Positions 1 to 7,492 of a DNA stretch of 64,000 nucleotides are shown here, in pieces. The notes beneath the pieces are model-generated. The model was not told where the DNA came from and did no database searches. It saw only the letters and a list, made by a program, of their open reading frames with translations. The first letter of the stretch is position 1. Each line of letters starts with the position of its first letter. This DNA comes from JAFLCL01 sp039809495. GTDB lineage: Bacteria > Myxococcota_A > Polyangia > Polyangiales > Sandaracinaceae. Both the position numbers and the translations under genes were made by a program. Location of the stretch: assembly GCA_039809495.1 (NCBI GenBank), contig JBDHVC010000005.1, forward strand, positions 62,001-126,000, in the 5' to 3' direction.

Positions 1-63
1 ACTCACGTAGAAGACGGCGGCGATCGGGGCGACGAGCGCCCCGAGCCGCAGCCAGGTGTCCAT
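1..63 (-). CDS. N-terminus of a membrane protein, cut by the window edge
   Basis: Only the first 21 codons are inside the window. Read on the minus strand from the ATG at 63-61 they give a short polar start followed by a hydrophobic stretch (ALVAPIAAVFYV), as expected for a first membrane segment or signal anchor. It would be divergently arranged with the lipoprotein gene that starts at 263. Too little is visible to name a family. It could also be a chance frame, so confidence is low. Confidence 0.3.
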   Translation of the reverse strand, partial: MDTWLRLGALVAPIAAVFYVS

Positions 64-209
64 CGCGACGTCGCCCTCGTCGGAGGAGACGGCGAGCCGG
101 CGCGAGCGCGTCGGTGTCCTCCACGCTCGTAGGATACCGAGCGGCTCGGCGCGCGGTCGACGGTGCGCCGAGCGATCGCCCGCTGGCGGCGTCGAGGGCG
201 CGCTGCTCG

Positions 210-239
210 TTGCGGGCGCCCTCGGCTTGCGTCTATGGT
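210..239 (+). promoter_or_regulatory. Probable sigma70-type promoter of the lipoprotein gene
   Basis: TTGCGG at 210-215 and TATGGT at 234-239 are separated by 18 bp. The predicted transcript would begin about 15 bp before the ATG at 263 and carry the GGAGG at 249-253 region as ribosome binding site. Inferred from sequence only. Confidence 0.45.
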
Positions 240-262
240 CCGCACCTGGAGGTCTCGCGATC

Positions 263-874
263 ATGACCGTCATCGCTCGCTCGCCGTCGCACCCATCCTC
301 GCTCGCGCCCGCGCTCGTCGCGCTCTTCACCGCGCTCCTCGCCGCGTGCGGCCCAGGAGGCGGGCGGGCGAACGTCACGCCCGGAACGCTCCCGGCCGGC
401 GCGACCTTCACCGGCGTCTACCAATCGCCGCAGTACGGCGAGATGCAGATCCTCCAGACCGGCGCGCAGGCCATCGGCGAGTACACGCAGGACGAGCGGC
501 GAGGGCGTATCCAAGGCACGATCCAGGGCGATCTGATGCGCTTCGAGTGGAGCGAGCGCCGCGAGCTCGTGGTCGGTCGGCCGACGACGATGCGAGGTCG
601 CGGCTACTTCCGCTTCGTCCACGGCGACGACGGCTCCGACTACCTCGTCGGCGAGTGGGGCCACGACGACAACGAGGTCGGCGGCGGCCCCTGGCGCGCG
701 GTGCGCCTGCGCAACCGTCGCCCGACGCTGACGGCGTCGAGCGCCTCGAGCGGCGGGACGCGGACCCCCAGCGCGGGCGCGGAGGAGGAAGGCGACGATC
801 TCGACGGCCCCGGCGCGAGCTCGAGCCCGCGCGGGGGGAGCGGCCGGGGAGGCGACGATCTCGGCGACCTCTGA
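263..874 (+). CDS. Secreted lipoprotein, unknown function
   Basis: A 203-residue protein with a lipoprotein signal peptide: a hydrophobic stretch ending in LLAAC, with Cys29 as the lipidated residue. The middle (about 45-150) has a YQSPQYGEM segment and regularly spaced Gly/Arg/Glu positions that look like a small beta-rich domain. The tail (155-203) is a low-complexity Ser/Gly/Asp linker ending in two GDDL motifs. The ATG at 263 was chosen over the upstream GTG at 56 because it has a purine-rich site (CTGGAGG) just ahead and gives a proper signal peptide. Likely anchored to the inner or outer membrane. No family recognised. Confidence 0.75.
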   Translation: MTVIARSPSHPSSLAPALVALFTALLAACGPGGGRANVTPGTLPAGATFTGVYQSPQYGEMQILQTGAQAIGEYTQDERRGRIQGTIQGDLMRFEWSERRELVVGRPTTMRGRGYFRFVHGDDGSDYLVGEWGHDDNEVGGGPWRAVRLRNRRPTLTASSASSGGTRTPSAGAEEEGDDLDGPGASSSPRGGSGRGGDDLGDL

Positions 875-989
875 GCGCGCCGCGCCGAGCGGGCGGGCGA
901 GCCTCGGCGCCTCGGGAGCGAGCGGCGGCTTCGACGTCGATCGCTTCCTCCGCGAGCGCGAGCCGCTCTGGCACGAGCTCGAGGCGAGC

Positions 990-1928
990 GTGCAGCGCGT
1001 CGAGCGTCGCGGCGTCCGCTCCCTCGAGAGCCAGGGCGCGCGACGGCTGGCGAAGCTCTATCGGATGGCCTGCGCGGATCTCGTCCGCGCGCGCACGGAG
1101 CTCGTCGACGCCTCGGTCCAGGACTACCTGAACGATCTCGTCGCCCGCGCCCACCAAGAGGTCTACGCGGGTGAGCGGGGGCGAGGCCGAGGCCTGCTCC
1201 GCTTCTTCGGGCTCGAGTTTCCCGCGCTCGTGCGCGCCGAGTGGCGCGCGATCGCGCTCTCGGCGGCGTTCCTCGCGGGCGGGCTCGCCACGGGCGCGAG
1301 CGCGATGGCGCTCGATCCGGCGGGCGCGCGCGTGCTCTTGCCGGAGCCTCACCAAGCGCTCACGCCGAGCGAGCGGGTCGCGCGCGACGAGGGCCACGAC
1401 GAGCACGGCGGGGGAGAGGCCGCCGCGTTCTCGTCGTTCCTCTTCACCCACAACATCCAGGTCTCGTTCCTCGTCTTCGCGCTCGGCCTCACGTTCGGGG
1501 TCGGGACCGCCGCGCTCCTCTTCTACAACGGCGTCCCGATCGGGGCGCTGCTCGCCCAGTACCACGCCGACGGGCGCGGCCTCTTCTTCTGGGCCTGGAT
1601 CCTCCCTCACGGGATCCCCGAGCTCACGCAGATCGTCATCGCCGGCGGCGCCGGCTTCGTGCTCGCGCGGGGGCTGGTCCGCCCGGGTCGACGCGAGCGA
1701 CGCGCCGCGCTGGTCGCCGCCGCCCGACGAGCCGCGCGGCTGGTCATCGGGGGCATGCCGATCCTCGTGGTCGCCGGGCTCGTCGAGGGCACGATCAGCC
1801 AGATGCACGCCCCCGCGATGCCCTACTCGGCGAAGCTCCTCTTCGCGAGCGTCCTCGGGCTCGGTCTCGCGCTCTGGCTCGGGTGGGCCGGGAGAGGCCT
1901 CGAGAGAGACGCCCCGAGCGATGCATGA
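990..1928 (+). CDS. Stage II sporulation protein M-like membrane protein (SpoIIM/DUF95)
   Basis: At least 312 residues. After a charged helical N-terminal part (1-75) come about five membrane segments (about 85-108, 155-178, 190-220, 240-262, 285-303). The HGIPELTQIVIAGGAG block and the HNIQVSF segment are typical of the SpoIIM/DUF95 family, which in non-sporulating bacteria usually sits beside RDD, MoxR and DUF58 genes. The start is a problem: the only in-frame start is GTG 990, yet plausible coding (FDVDRFLREREPLWHELEAS) continues in frame back to about 930, so the true N-terminus may be longer. It overlaps the RDD gene by 8 bp, indicating co-translation. Confidence 0.85.
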   Translation: MQRVERRGVRSLESQGARRLAKLYRMACADLVRARTELVDASVQDYLNDLVARAHQEVYAGERGRGRGLLRFFGLEFPALVRAEWRAIALSAAFLAGGLATGASAMALDPAGARVLLPEPHQALTPSERVARDEGHDEHGGGEAAAFSSFLFTHNIQVSFLVFALGLTFGVGTAALLFYNGVPIGALLAQYHADGRGLFFWAWILPHGIPELTQIVIAGGAGFVLARGLVRPGRRERRAALVAAARRAARLVIGGMPILVVAGLVEGTISQMHAPAMPYSAKLLFASVLGLGLALWLGWAGRGLERDAPSDA

Positions 1929-2691
1929 GCGCCTGATCATCCGCACGCCCGAGGGGGTCTCGTTCGAGCACGAGCTGGCCTCGGTCGCGACGCGCGCGAT
2001 GGCGTGGCTCGTCGACCTCTTCATCACCTCCGTCCTCCTCGTGCTCGTCGTGCTCGGGACGGCCCGCCTGATCACGAGCCTCGGTGGGCTCGGGACGGCG
2101 CTCACGATCCTGCTCGCCTTCGTGGTCAACTGGGGCTATGGCGCGGGCCTCGAGTGGGCGTTCCGCGGGCGCACGCCCGGCAAGATGCTGCTCGGGCTGC
2201 GGGTCGTCGACGAGCGCGGGCTGCCGATCACCTTCCTCCAGGCGGCGATCCGCAACCTCGTCCGGCTGGTCGATCTGCTCCCGGGCCTCTACGGCGTGGG
2301 CGGCGTGAGCGTGCTCCTCGACGCCAAGGCCCGCCGCCTCGGCGATCTCGCGGCGGGGACCCTCGTCGTGCGCGAGCGCCAAGCCCCCCGACCCGCCTCG
2401 TTCCTCTTGCCCGGAGAGCGCCACAACAGCCTCGCGTCCGATCCCGCGGTGCAGCTCTCCGCGCGGCGGATCACGCCCCCCGAGCGTGAGATCGTCCTCG
2501 CCCTCAGCCTCCGGCGCGAGCAGCTGCCGCTCGCCGTCCGGCGCGAGCTCTTCGAGGCGCTCGCGGATCACCTCTCGAGACGCCTCCGCGTGGAGCGCCC
2601 GAGCTTCTTCTCGGGGGAGAAATTCGTCGTGCAGATCGCCGCCCTCGCGGTCAGCTCGGATCCGAGCGACGCGAGACCCCCCTCACCTTGA
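1921..2691 (+). CDS. RDD family membrane protein
   Basis: A 256-residue protein. The RDD domain covers about 18-165: an Arg before the first membrane segment (RAMAWLVDLF), a second membrane segment (ALTILLAFVVNWGYG), the characteristic RGRTPGKMLLGLRVVD motif, and the RLVDLLPG and RRLGDLAAGTLVVR blocks. The C-terminal 90 residues are soluble and charged. RDD proteins are poorly understood; some have been linked to ion transport or stress. The start ATG 1921 lies inside the end of the SpoIIM gene, so the two are an operon. Confidence 0.88.
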   Translation: MHERLIIRTPEGVSFEHELASVATRAMAWLVDLFITSVLLVLVVLGTARLITSLGGLGTALTILLAFVVNWGYGAGLEWAFRGRTPGKMLLGLRVVDERGLPITFLQAAIRNLVRLVDLLPGLYGVGGVSVLLDAKARRLGDLAAGTLVVRERQAPRPASFLLPGERHNSLASDPAVQLSARRITPPEREIVLALSLRREQLPLAVRRELFEALADHLSRRLRVERPSFFSGEKFVVQIAALAVSSDPSDARPPSP

Positions 2692-2923
2692 GGCTTGCGT
2701 CCCGGCTCGGGCCAGGAAACACTCGGGGCGTTGCTTGGTTCGTCGGTTCGCTCTCGGAAGAAAGCCCCCACTCCCCTCGCTCACGCCCGTGAGCCTGCCC
2801 GAGGAGAGTGACCTCGACCCCTCGACCGCCCGATCTCTCGCGAGCTCGCGCGGCGCGCCTCTGCGGTGCGGGTCTTGGTGGCCACGCGACGTCGTCTGGC
2901 AGGAAAGGAGTCGCCAATCAGGA
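2692..2923. other. Intergenic region with one hairpin
   Basis: The 232 bp between the RDD gene and the small acidic protein gene hold no convincing open frame. A short perfect hairpin (GCTCAC, loop GCCC, GTGAGC) is at 2779-2794. An AGGAAAGGAG purine run at 2901-2910 is the probable ribosome binding site for the gene starting at 2924. No clear promoter was identified. Confidence 0.4.
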
Positions 2924-3226
2924 ATGGGTCTTTTCTCCATGAGGTCCGGTCGCTCTGCTCGCGAGAGCCGACCTCCGCTTCACGCGCCACACCTCAGCAA
3001 CGAACTGGACCTGGACGATGATTCCCGACTCGCGTGGTGCGAGATCTGCCAGCACAGCGAGTACCGCGGCCGGTGGGTCGCCCTCGACGCCTGCCGCTAC
3101 GACGATCACGGCCGCGCGGCCGAGGGCGCCGTGGTCGACTCCGACGAGGATCTCGTCGAGCTCTGCGAGCGGGTGCGCGAGTCGGATCGAAAGAACTGCG
3201 CGATCCTGTTCGCCGAAGAGGACTGA
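2924..3226 (+). CDS. Small acidic conserved-type hypothetical protein
   Basis: A 100-residue protein with a basic N-terminus (about 1-30) and an acidic C-terminal part. It contains a WCEICQHSEYRGRWVALD segment with a CxxC pair, a further Cys (DACRYDD), and a C-terminal CAILFAEED. The paired cysteines might bind a metal, but this is an inference. Start at ATG 2924 was preferred because of the AGGAAAGGAG run upstream; ATG 2939 is an alternative. Its stop codon begins the recurring TGAC-GCGCGCC-type 3' motif described in the findings. No function can be assigned. Confidence 0.65.
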   Translation: MGLFSMRSGRSARESRPPLHAPHLSNELDLDDDSRLAWCEICQHSEYRGRWVALDACRYDDHGRAAEGAVVDSDEDLVELCERVRESDRKNCAILFAEED

Positions 3227-3366
3227 CGACGCGCCACGCTCGACGGGATCCGAGCTCGCCGGGATCCGCCGAGCGTGAGCGCGCTGGATCGGCGGGATGG
3301 GCGGCCTCCGCCGATCCACGCGGCGAAAGCGCCAGCGCCTTCGCGCGCCGTCAGGGAACGGGGCCC

Positions 3367-5286
3367 TCAGGGAACGGGGCAGTAACGCGGATCGGTGAAC
3401 TGAGCGCGAGCGTCTCGCTCCGCTCCGACGCTCCGAAGATCGCGATAGAGGCGCTGCGCCTCCGGACAGCGGCCGCGCATGAGGAAGCCGCCGATCTCGC
3501 GGCTCCCGCGCGCGGCGATCGCCGAGCGGAGCTCGCGCGCGGTGGGTGAGGTCCTCCCGGTGAGGCGCTGGATCTCCTGAAGCGACGCGATCGCGTTCGC
3601 GAAATCCCCTCGCTGGAGCGCCCCCTGCGCGGTCGCGGAGAGCCGGCGGGCGTTCGCCTCGTCGGCGGCGCTCACGCGACGATCGGTCGTCGTCGAGTTG
3701 CCCGGCGTGGTCGGCGTGGTCGGCGTGGTCGGCGTCGTCGGCGTGGTCGGCGTCGTCGGCGTGGTCGGCGTGGTCGGCGTGGTCGGCGTCGTCGGCGTGG
3801 TCGGCGTCGTCGGCGTGGTCGGCGTGGTCGGCGTCGTCGGGACGCTCGGCGTGGTCGGCGTCGTCGGGACGCTCGGCGTGAGCGGCGTCATGGGTCGTGT
3901 GCCGATGGGGTTCATCACGGGCCCAGGCGGCGTCGGGGTCGGCGTCTCCGTGGTCGCGTCGCCGTTGCGGACGAAGATCACGGCGAGCGCCACGGTCGTG
4001 AGGCCGCCCAACACGACGATGAGCCCGACGACGGCGGCGATCCACACGAGCGGCCGGCCGCGAGAGGGCTGGGTGGGCGGCGCGATCGCCGCGCCGTGCA
4101 TCGACGGATAGGGGGCCGGCGTCGGCGCCGCGGCATACGGCATCGGCTCCCCTGGCGAGGGCGAGGGGCCGACGCCGACCATCATCGGCGACGTCGGGTG
4201 CGGCACGCTCGGGTTGGGGTACGAGGGCTGTCCGGGGGCGAACGAAGACGCGGAGGGGGCGGGAGACGTCTGCGGGCGCATCCCCCCTCCCGCGGACGTC
4301 GCGTTCGTCCATGCCTGTTGGGGATCGGTCTGCCCGGTCACCTCGGACATGAACATCAGGATGTCGGACTGGCGCTGATCGGGAGACTTCGAGAGCGCGC
4401 GGAGGATCGCGTCTTTCTTGAACTGCGGGAGGGCCGCGCCGCGCGGGTGCGCCTCGAAGGGCATCGGCTCCGCGGTGAGGTGCTTGGTCGCCCACTCCCA
4501 AGGCGTCTTCGCGTCGAAGGGGAGCTGCCCGGTCAGCATCTCGTAGGCGACGATGCCCATCGAGTAGATGTCGGAGCGCGCGTCGAGGGTCTTGCCCGAG
4601 AATTGCTCTGGGCTCATGTAGGGCGGCGTCCCGAGCACCATCCCTTGCTTCGTGAGCTTGGCCTTCTGCGGATCCTCGGCGTCGCCCTTCTTCGCGATGC
4701 CGAAGTCGAGGACCTTCACGAAGTCGGCCTGGCCGCCCCGATCGGTGAGCAGGATGTTGTCGGGCTTCAGATCGCGGTGGACGATCCCGTGCTGATGCGC
4801 CTCGTTCAGCGAGCCGCAGACCTGGATGAGGATCTTGTCGGTGCGCGCAGGGTCGATCGCGCCGAACTTCTCGAGCTCGTCCGCGAGCGCGCGCCCCTGG
4901 ATCAGCTCCATGACGATGAAGAGCGTTCCGTCGTCGAGCTGACCGAAGTCGAAGAACTGGATCGTGTTGGGGTGCGAGAGCTCGATGACCGTCTCGCACT
5001 CGCGGTTGAAGCGCGCGACGATCTGCGGATCCTGCGAGAACTCCGGGTGCAGCGTCTTGATCGCGACCTTGCGCGTCGCGGCGCCCATCTTCTGCTCGGC
5101 CTCGTAGACGCGGCCCATGCCGCCCTCGCCGAGGAGGCGGGTCGGGCGATAGCGCCCCTGGATCACCTTGCCGACCATCGGATCGGCCTGATCGGCGACC
5201 TCGATCTCGAGCATGCCGCCGCAGGTCAGGCAGAACTTCGCCTCGTCCTGGCAGGGGCTCTGGCAACGCGGACAGGTACGGGCCAT
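3367..5286 (-). CDS. Membrane-anchored Ser/Thr protein kinase with N-terminal zinc ribbon and Thr-Thr-Pro linker
   Basis: A 639-residue Hanks-type kinase. Order: zinc ribbon with two Cys pairs (CPRC at 5-8, CLTC at 19-22); kinase domain about 48-320 with glycine loop LGEGGMGRVYEAE, VAIK lysine, HRDLKPDN catalytic loop and DFG; a Pro/Ser-rich spacer; one membrane helix at about 412-435; a Thr-Thr-Pro repeat tract at about 472-528; and a C-terminal domain (about 540-639) that looks TPR-like. The kinase therefore faces the cytoplasm and the tail the periplasm. It lies just downstream of an FHA-sigma54 activator on the same strand, so phosphorylation of that regulator's FHA partner is an attractive inference. 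Confidence 0.95.
   Translation of the reverse strand: MARTCPRCQSPCQDEAKFCLTCGGMLEIEVADQADPMVGKVIQGRYRPTRLLGEGGMGRVYEAEQKMGAATRKVAIKTLHPEFSQDPQIVARFNRECETVIELSHPNTIQFFDFGQLDDGTLFIVMELIQGRALADELEKFGAIDPARTDKILIQVCGSLNEAHQHGIVHRDLKPDNILLTDRGGQADFVKVLDFGIAKKGDAEDPQKAKLTKQGMVLGTPPYMSPEQFSGKTLDARSDIYSMGIVAYEMLTGQLPFDAKTPWEWATKHLTAEPMPFEAHPRGAALPQFKKDAILRALSKSPDQRQSDILMFMSEVTGQTDPQQAWTNATSAGGGMRPQTSPAPSASSFAPGQPSYPNPSVPHPTSPMMVGVGPSPSPGEPMPYAAAPTPAPYPSMHGAAIAPPTQPSRGRPLVWIAAVVGLIVVLGGLTTVALAVIFVRNGDATTETPTPTPPGPVMNPIGTRPMTPLTPSVPTTPTTPSVPTTPTTPTTPTTPTTPTTPTTPTTPTTPTTPTTPTTPTTPTTPTTPGNSTTTDRRVSAADEANARRLSATAQGALQRGDFANAIASLQEIQRLTGRTSPTARELRSAIAARGSREIGGFLMRGRCPEAQRLYRDLRSVGAERDARAQFTDPRYCPVP
3701..3872. 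repeat. In-frame 9-bp microsatellite encoding the Thr-Thr-Pro tract
   Basis: Near-perfect tandem copies of GGCGT(G/C)GTC lie inside the kinase gene. On the minus strand they encode alternating Thr-Thr-Pro units. The unit is a multiple of three, so slippage would change linker length without a frameshift. Copy number is likely to vary between strains. Confidence 0.85.
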
Positions 5287-5364
5287 GAGGTCTCGGGGGC
5301 GGGCGCACCGGCGCCGAAGGGCTGAAACGGCTGAGAGAGAGGAGACGGCGCTGCTCGGACCGCG

Positions 5365-5370
5365 ATTCTA
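5365..5370 (-). promoter_or_regulatory. Possible -10 box (TAGAAT) of the kinase gene
   Basis: TAGAAT on the minus strand lies about 79 bp upstream of the kinase start, in the 162-bp gap behind the sigma54-activator gene. No good -35 box is visible, so this is a weak call. Confidence 0.3.
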
Positions 5371-5448
5371 GCGGCGGCCTTGGCTCCTGGCGAGACCCAA
5401 GTGCCCCGCGCGTGAGCGAGCGCCCACGCGTTCGCGCTCCGCGCCGGT

Positions 5449-7368
5449 TCAGCCGATCCCGAAGCCCTTGAGCTTCTTGTGCAGCCCCTCGCGCGTGATG
5501 CCCAGCGTCTTCGCCGTCTGGCTCTTGTTGTTGCCGTGCTCTTGGAGGGCCTCGAGCAAGAGGCGCTTCTCGATCTGGTCCATCATCTCGCGGAGCGTAC
5601 CCTTGGTCGGCTGGACGCGATCGAAGACGTTGTCGACCTGGCGGATCTTGGGGCTCAGGTGCTCGGGCTGGACGAACTCCTGGTCGTCGACCTGGATGAC
5701 GAGGCGCTGCACCTCGTTCTCGAGCTCGCGGACGTTGCCCGGCCACTTGTAGGCCTGGAGCATCTCCATCGCTTGCTGGCTGAAGCCGGTCACGGCGCGC
5801 CCGAAGTCCTGGCAGTACTTGCGGAGGAAGTGCGCGGCGAGGAGCGGGACGTCCTCGCTCCGCTCGCGGAGCGGCGGCACCGAGAGGGGGAAGACCTTGA
5901 GCCGATAGAAGAGGTCCTCGCGGAAGCGCCCCTCGGCGACCTCCTTCTCGAGATCGCGGTTCGTCGCGGCGACGATCCGCGTGTCGACCTTGATCGTCTT
6001 GCTGTGCCCGATCGGGCGGATCTCCCCCTCTTGGAGCACGCGCAGGAGCTTCGCCTGGAGGTTCAGCGGCATCTCGCCGACCTCGTCGAGAAAGAGCGTG
6101 CCGCCGTCGGCCAGCTCGAAGAGCCCCTTCTTGTCCTCCGTCGCCCCCGTGAAGCTGCCCCGCTTGTGCCCGAAGAGCTCGCTCTCGAGGAGGTTCTCCG
6201 GCATCGCGGCGCAATTCTGCGCGACGAAGAGCTTGTCCTTGCGATCGGACCAGTAGTGGACCGAGCTCGCGATGAGCTCCTTGCCGGTCCCCGTCTCGCC
6301 CTCGACGAGCACGGTCACGCGGGTGTTGACGACCTTGCGGAGCTGCTCGAAGAGGCGGCGCATCGAGGACGCCTCCCCGATGATCGAGCCCTCTCGCCGC
6401 GTCTGCTCGCGCTTCTTGAGGTAAGCGTTCTCCTTGCGCTCGCGCTCCTCGGCGACGCGGAGCCGCTGGTAGAGGCGCGCGTGCGAGAACGCCTGGCTCG
6501 CGGCCTGCGCGAGCAGCGCCGCGACGTCGAGGTCGTGCTCGCGGAACATGCCGGTGCTCTCGCGGTTGTCGACCTGGAGCACGCCCGTCAGCTCGTCGCC
6601 CTGCCAGAGCGGCACGCCGATCGTGCTGTGGATCTGCGCGCCCATGATCGACGCGGTCTCGCCCACGTCGCGGCGGGCGTCGGCGGCGAGCACCGCCGCG
6701 CGCTCCGAGGCGACCTTGCGAAAGACGCTGCGCGTGATCGCGATGGCGTCCGAGGTGCGCCCCGTGCGGACGCGCGTCCCGATCGGGACGTAGCGCGCCG
6801 AGCGCCGCGAGCCCTCGTCCTCCTCGCGGAGCGCGATGGTGAGGTGGGTCGCGCGGGGCAGGAGCGCGAAGACGCGCTTGGCGACGACGTCGATGAGCTC
6901 CTCGAGCTCGAGGGTGCCGGCGATCTCCTTCTGGGCCTCGTAGAGCGAGTGGAGCACCTTCGCGTCCGAGCCGAGGCCCGCCTCGACCCGCTCGAGCTCC
7001 TCGAGGCGGCGCACCGTCACGATCCGCGCGTCGTCCACGTCCTCCTCGAGGTGCACCCGCACCCGGACGGGCCGCTCCGCGTCGCCGAGCAGGAGCACGT
7101 CCTCGTCGCGGAGCCCCACCTCGCGGCCGGCGCTCTGGCCGACGTCGAGGATCTCGCCCGAGCGCATCACCCGCGTGCCGTTCGTGCTCTTCAGATCCCG
7201 GACGACGTAGTGATCGCCGGTCGAGACGATCGAGGCGTGCTCGCCCGAGACGTGCCACTCGGAGAGGACGAGATCGTTGCCCTCCCCGCGGCCGATGTGG
7301 AGCGCGTCGGCGCGGCTCTCGATCGAGCGCCCCTTCTCCTGACCTTCGACGACCTCGACTCGGATCAT
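5449..7368 (-). CDS. FHA-GAF-sigma54 interaction AAA+ activator with Fis-type HTH
   Basis: A 639-residue enhancer-binding protein. Order: FHA domain (about 10-95, with GRGEGNDLVL and STNGT), GAF domain (about 120-280), AAA+ sigma54-interaction domain (about 330-560) with Walker A GETGTGKE, Walker B GGTLFLDEVGEMP, and a C-terminal Fis-type helix-turn-helix (about 600-639). The loop that contacts sigma54 reads GSFTGA instead of the usual GAFTGA. FHA domains bind phosphothreonine, so input from a Ser/Thr kinase is expected; one is encoded immediately downstream. The frame opens at GTG 7452, but ATG 7368 fits the start of the FHA domain better. Such FHA-type activators are abundant in myxobacteria. 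Confidence 0.93.
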   Translation of the reverse strand: MIRVEVVEGQEKGRSIESRADALHIGRGEGNDLVLSEWHVSGEHASIVSTGDHYVVRDLKSTNGTRVMRSGEILDVGQSAGREVGLRDEDVLLLGDAERPVRVRVHLEEDVDDARIVTVRRLEELERVEAGLGSDAKVLHSLYEAQKEIAGTLELEELIDVVAKRVFALLPRATHLTIALREEDEGSRRSARYVPIGTRVRTGRTSDAIAITRSVFRKVASERAAVLAADARRDVGETASIMGAQIHSTIGVPLWQGDELTGVLQVDNRESTGMFREHDLDVAALLAQAASQAFSHARLYQRLRVAEERERKENAYLKKREQTRREGSIIGEASSMRRLFEQLRKVVNTRVTVLVEGETGTGKELIASSVHYWSDRKDKLFVAQNCAAMPENLLESELFGHKRGSFTGATEDKKGLFELADGGTLFLDEVGEMPLNLQAKLLRVLQEGEIRPIGHSKTIKVDTRIVAATNRDLEKEVAEGRFREDLFYRLKVFPLSVPPLRERSEDVPLLAAHFLRKYCQDFGRAVTGFSQQAMEMLQAYKWPGNVRELENEVQRLVIQVDDQEFVQPEHLSPKIRQVDNVFDRVQPTKGTLREMMDQIEKRLLLEALQEHGNNKSQTAKTLGITREGLHKKLKGFGIG

Positions 7369-7492
7369 TCGGTTCACAGCTCCGCGGCCGACGCGGCGCG
7401 TCGACGCGTTGAGGATCGGGCGTGGGGGCGAGCCGACCTGGCCATCGCTCACCCCACCGTCACGACCCGCGAGCGCGCACAGAGGGCGCGCG

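Noticed and set aside
3701..3872. Possible CRISPR array or regulatory repeat
   Set aside because: Units are 9 bp with no spacers and are in frame inside the kinase gene, encoding Thr-Thr-Pro. It is a coding microsatellite.
2918..7258. Minus-strand open frame of 1446 residues spanning kinase and activator genes in another frame
   Set aside because: Arg-rich and featureless; the same DNA encodes a kinase and a sigma54 activator in other frames with full motif sets.
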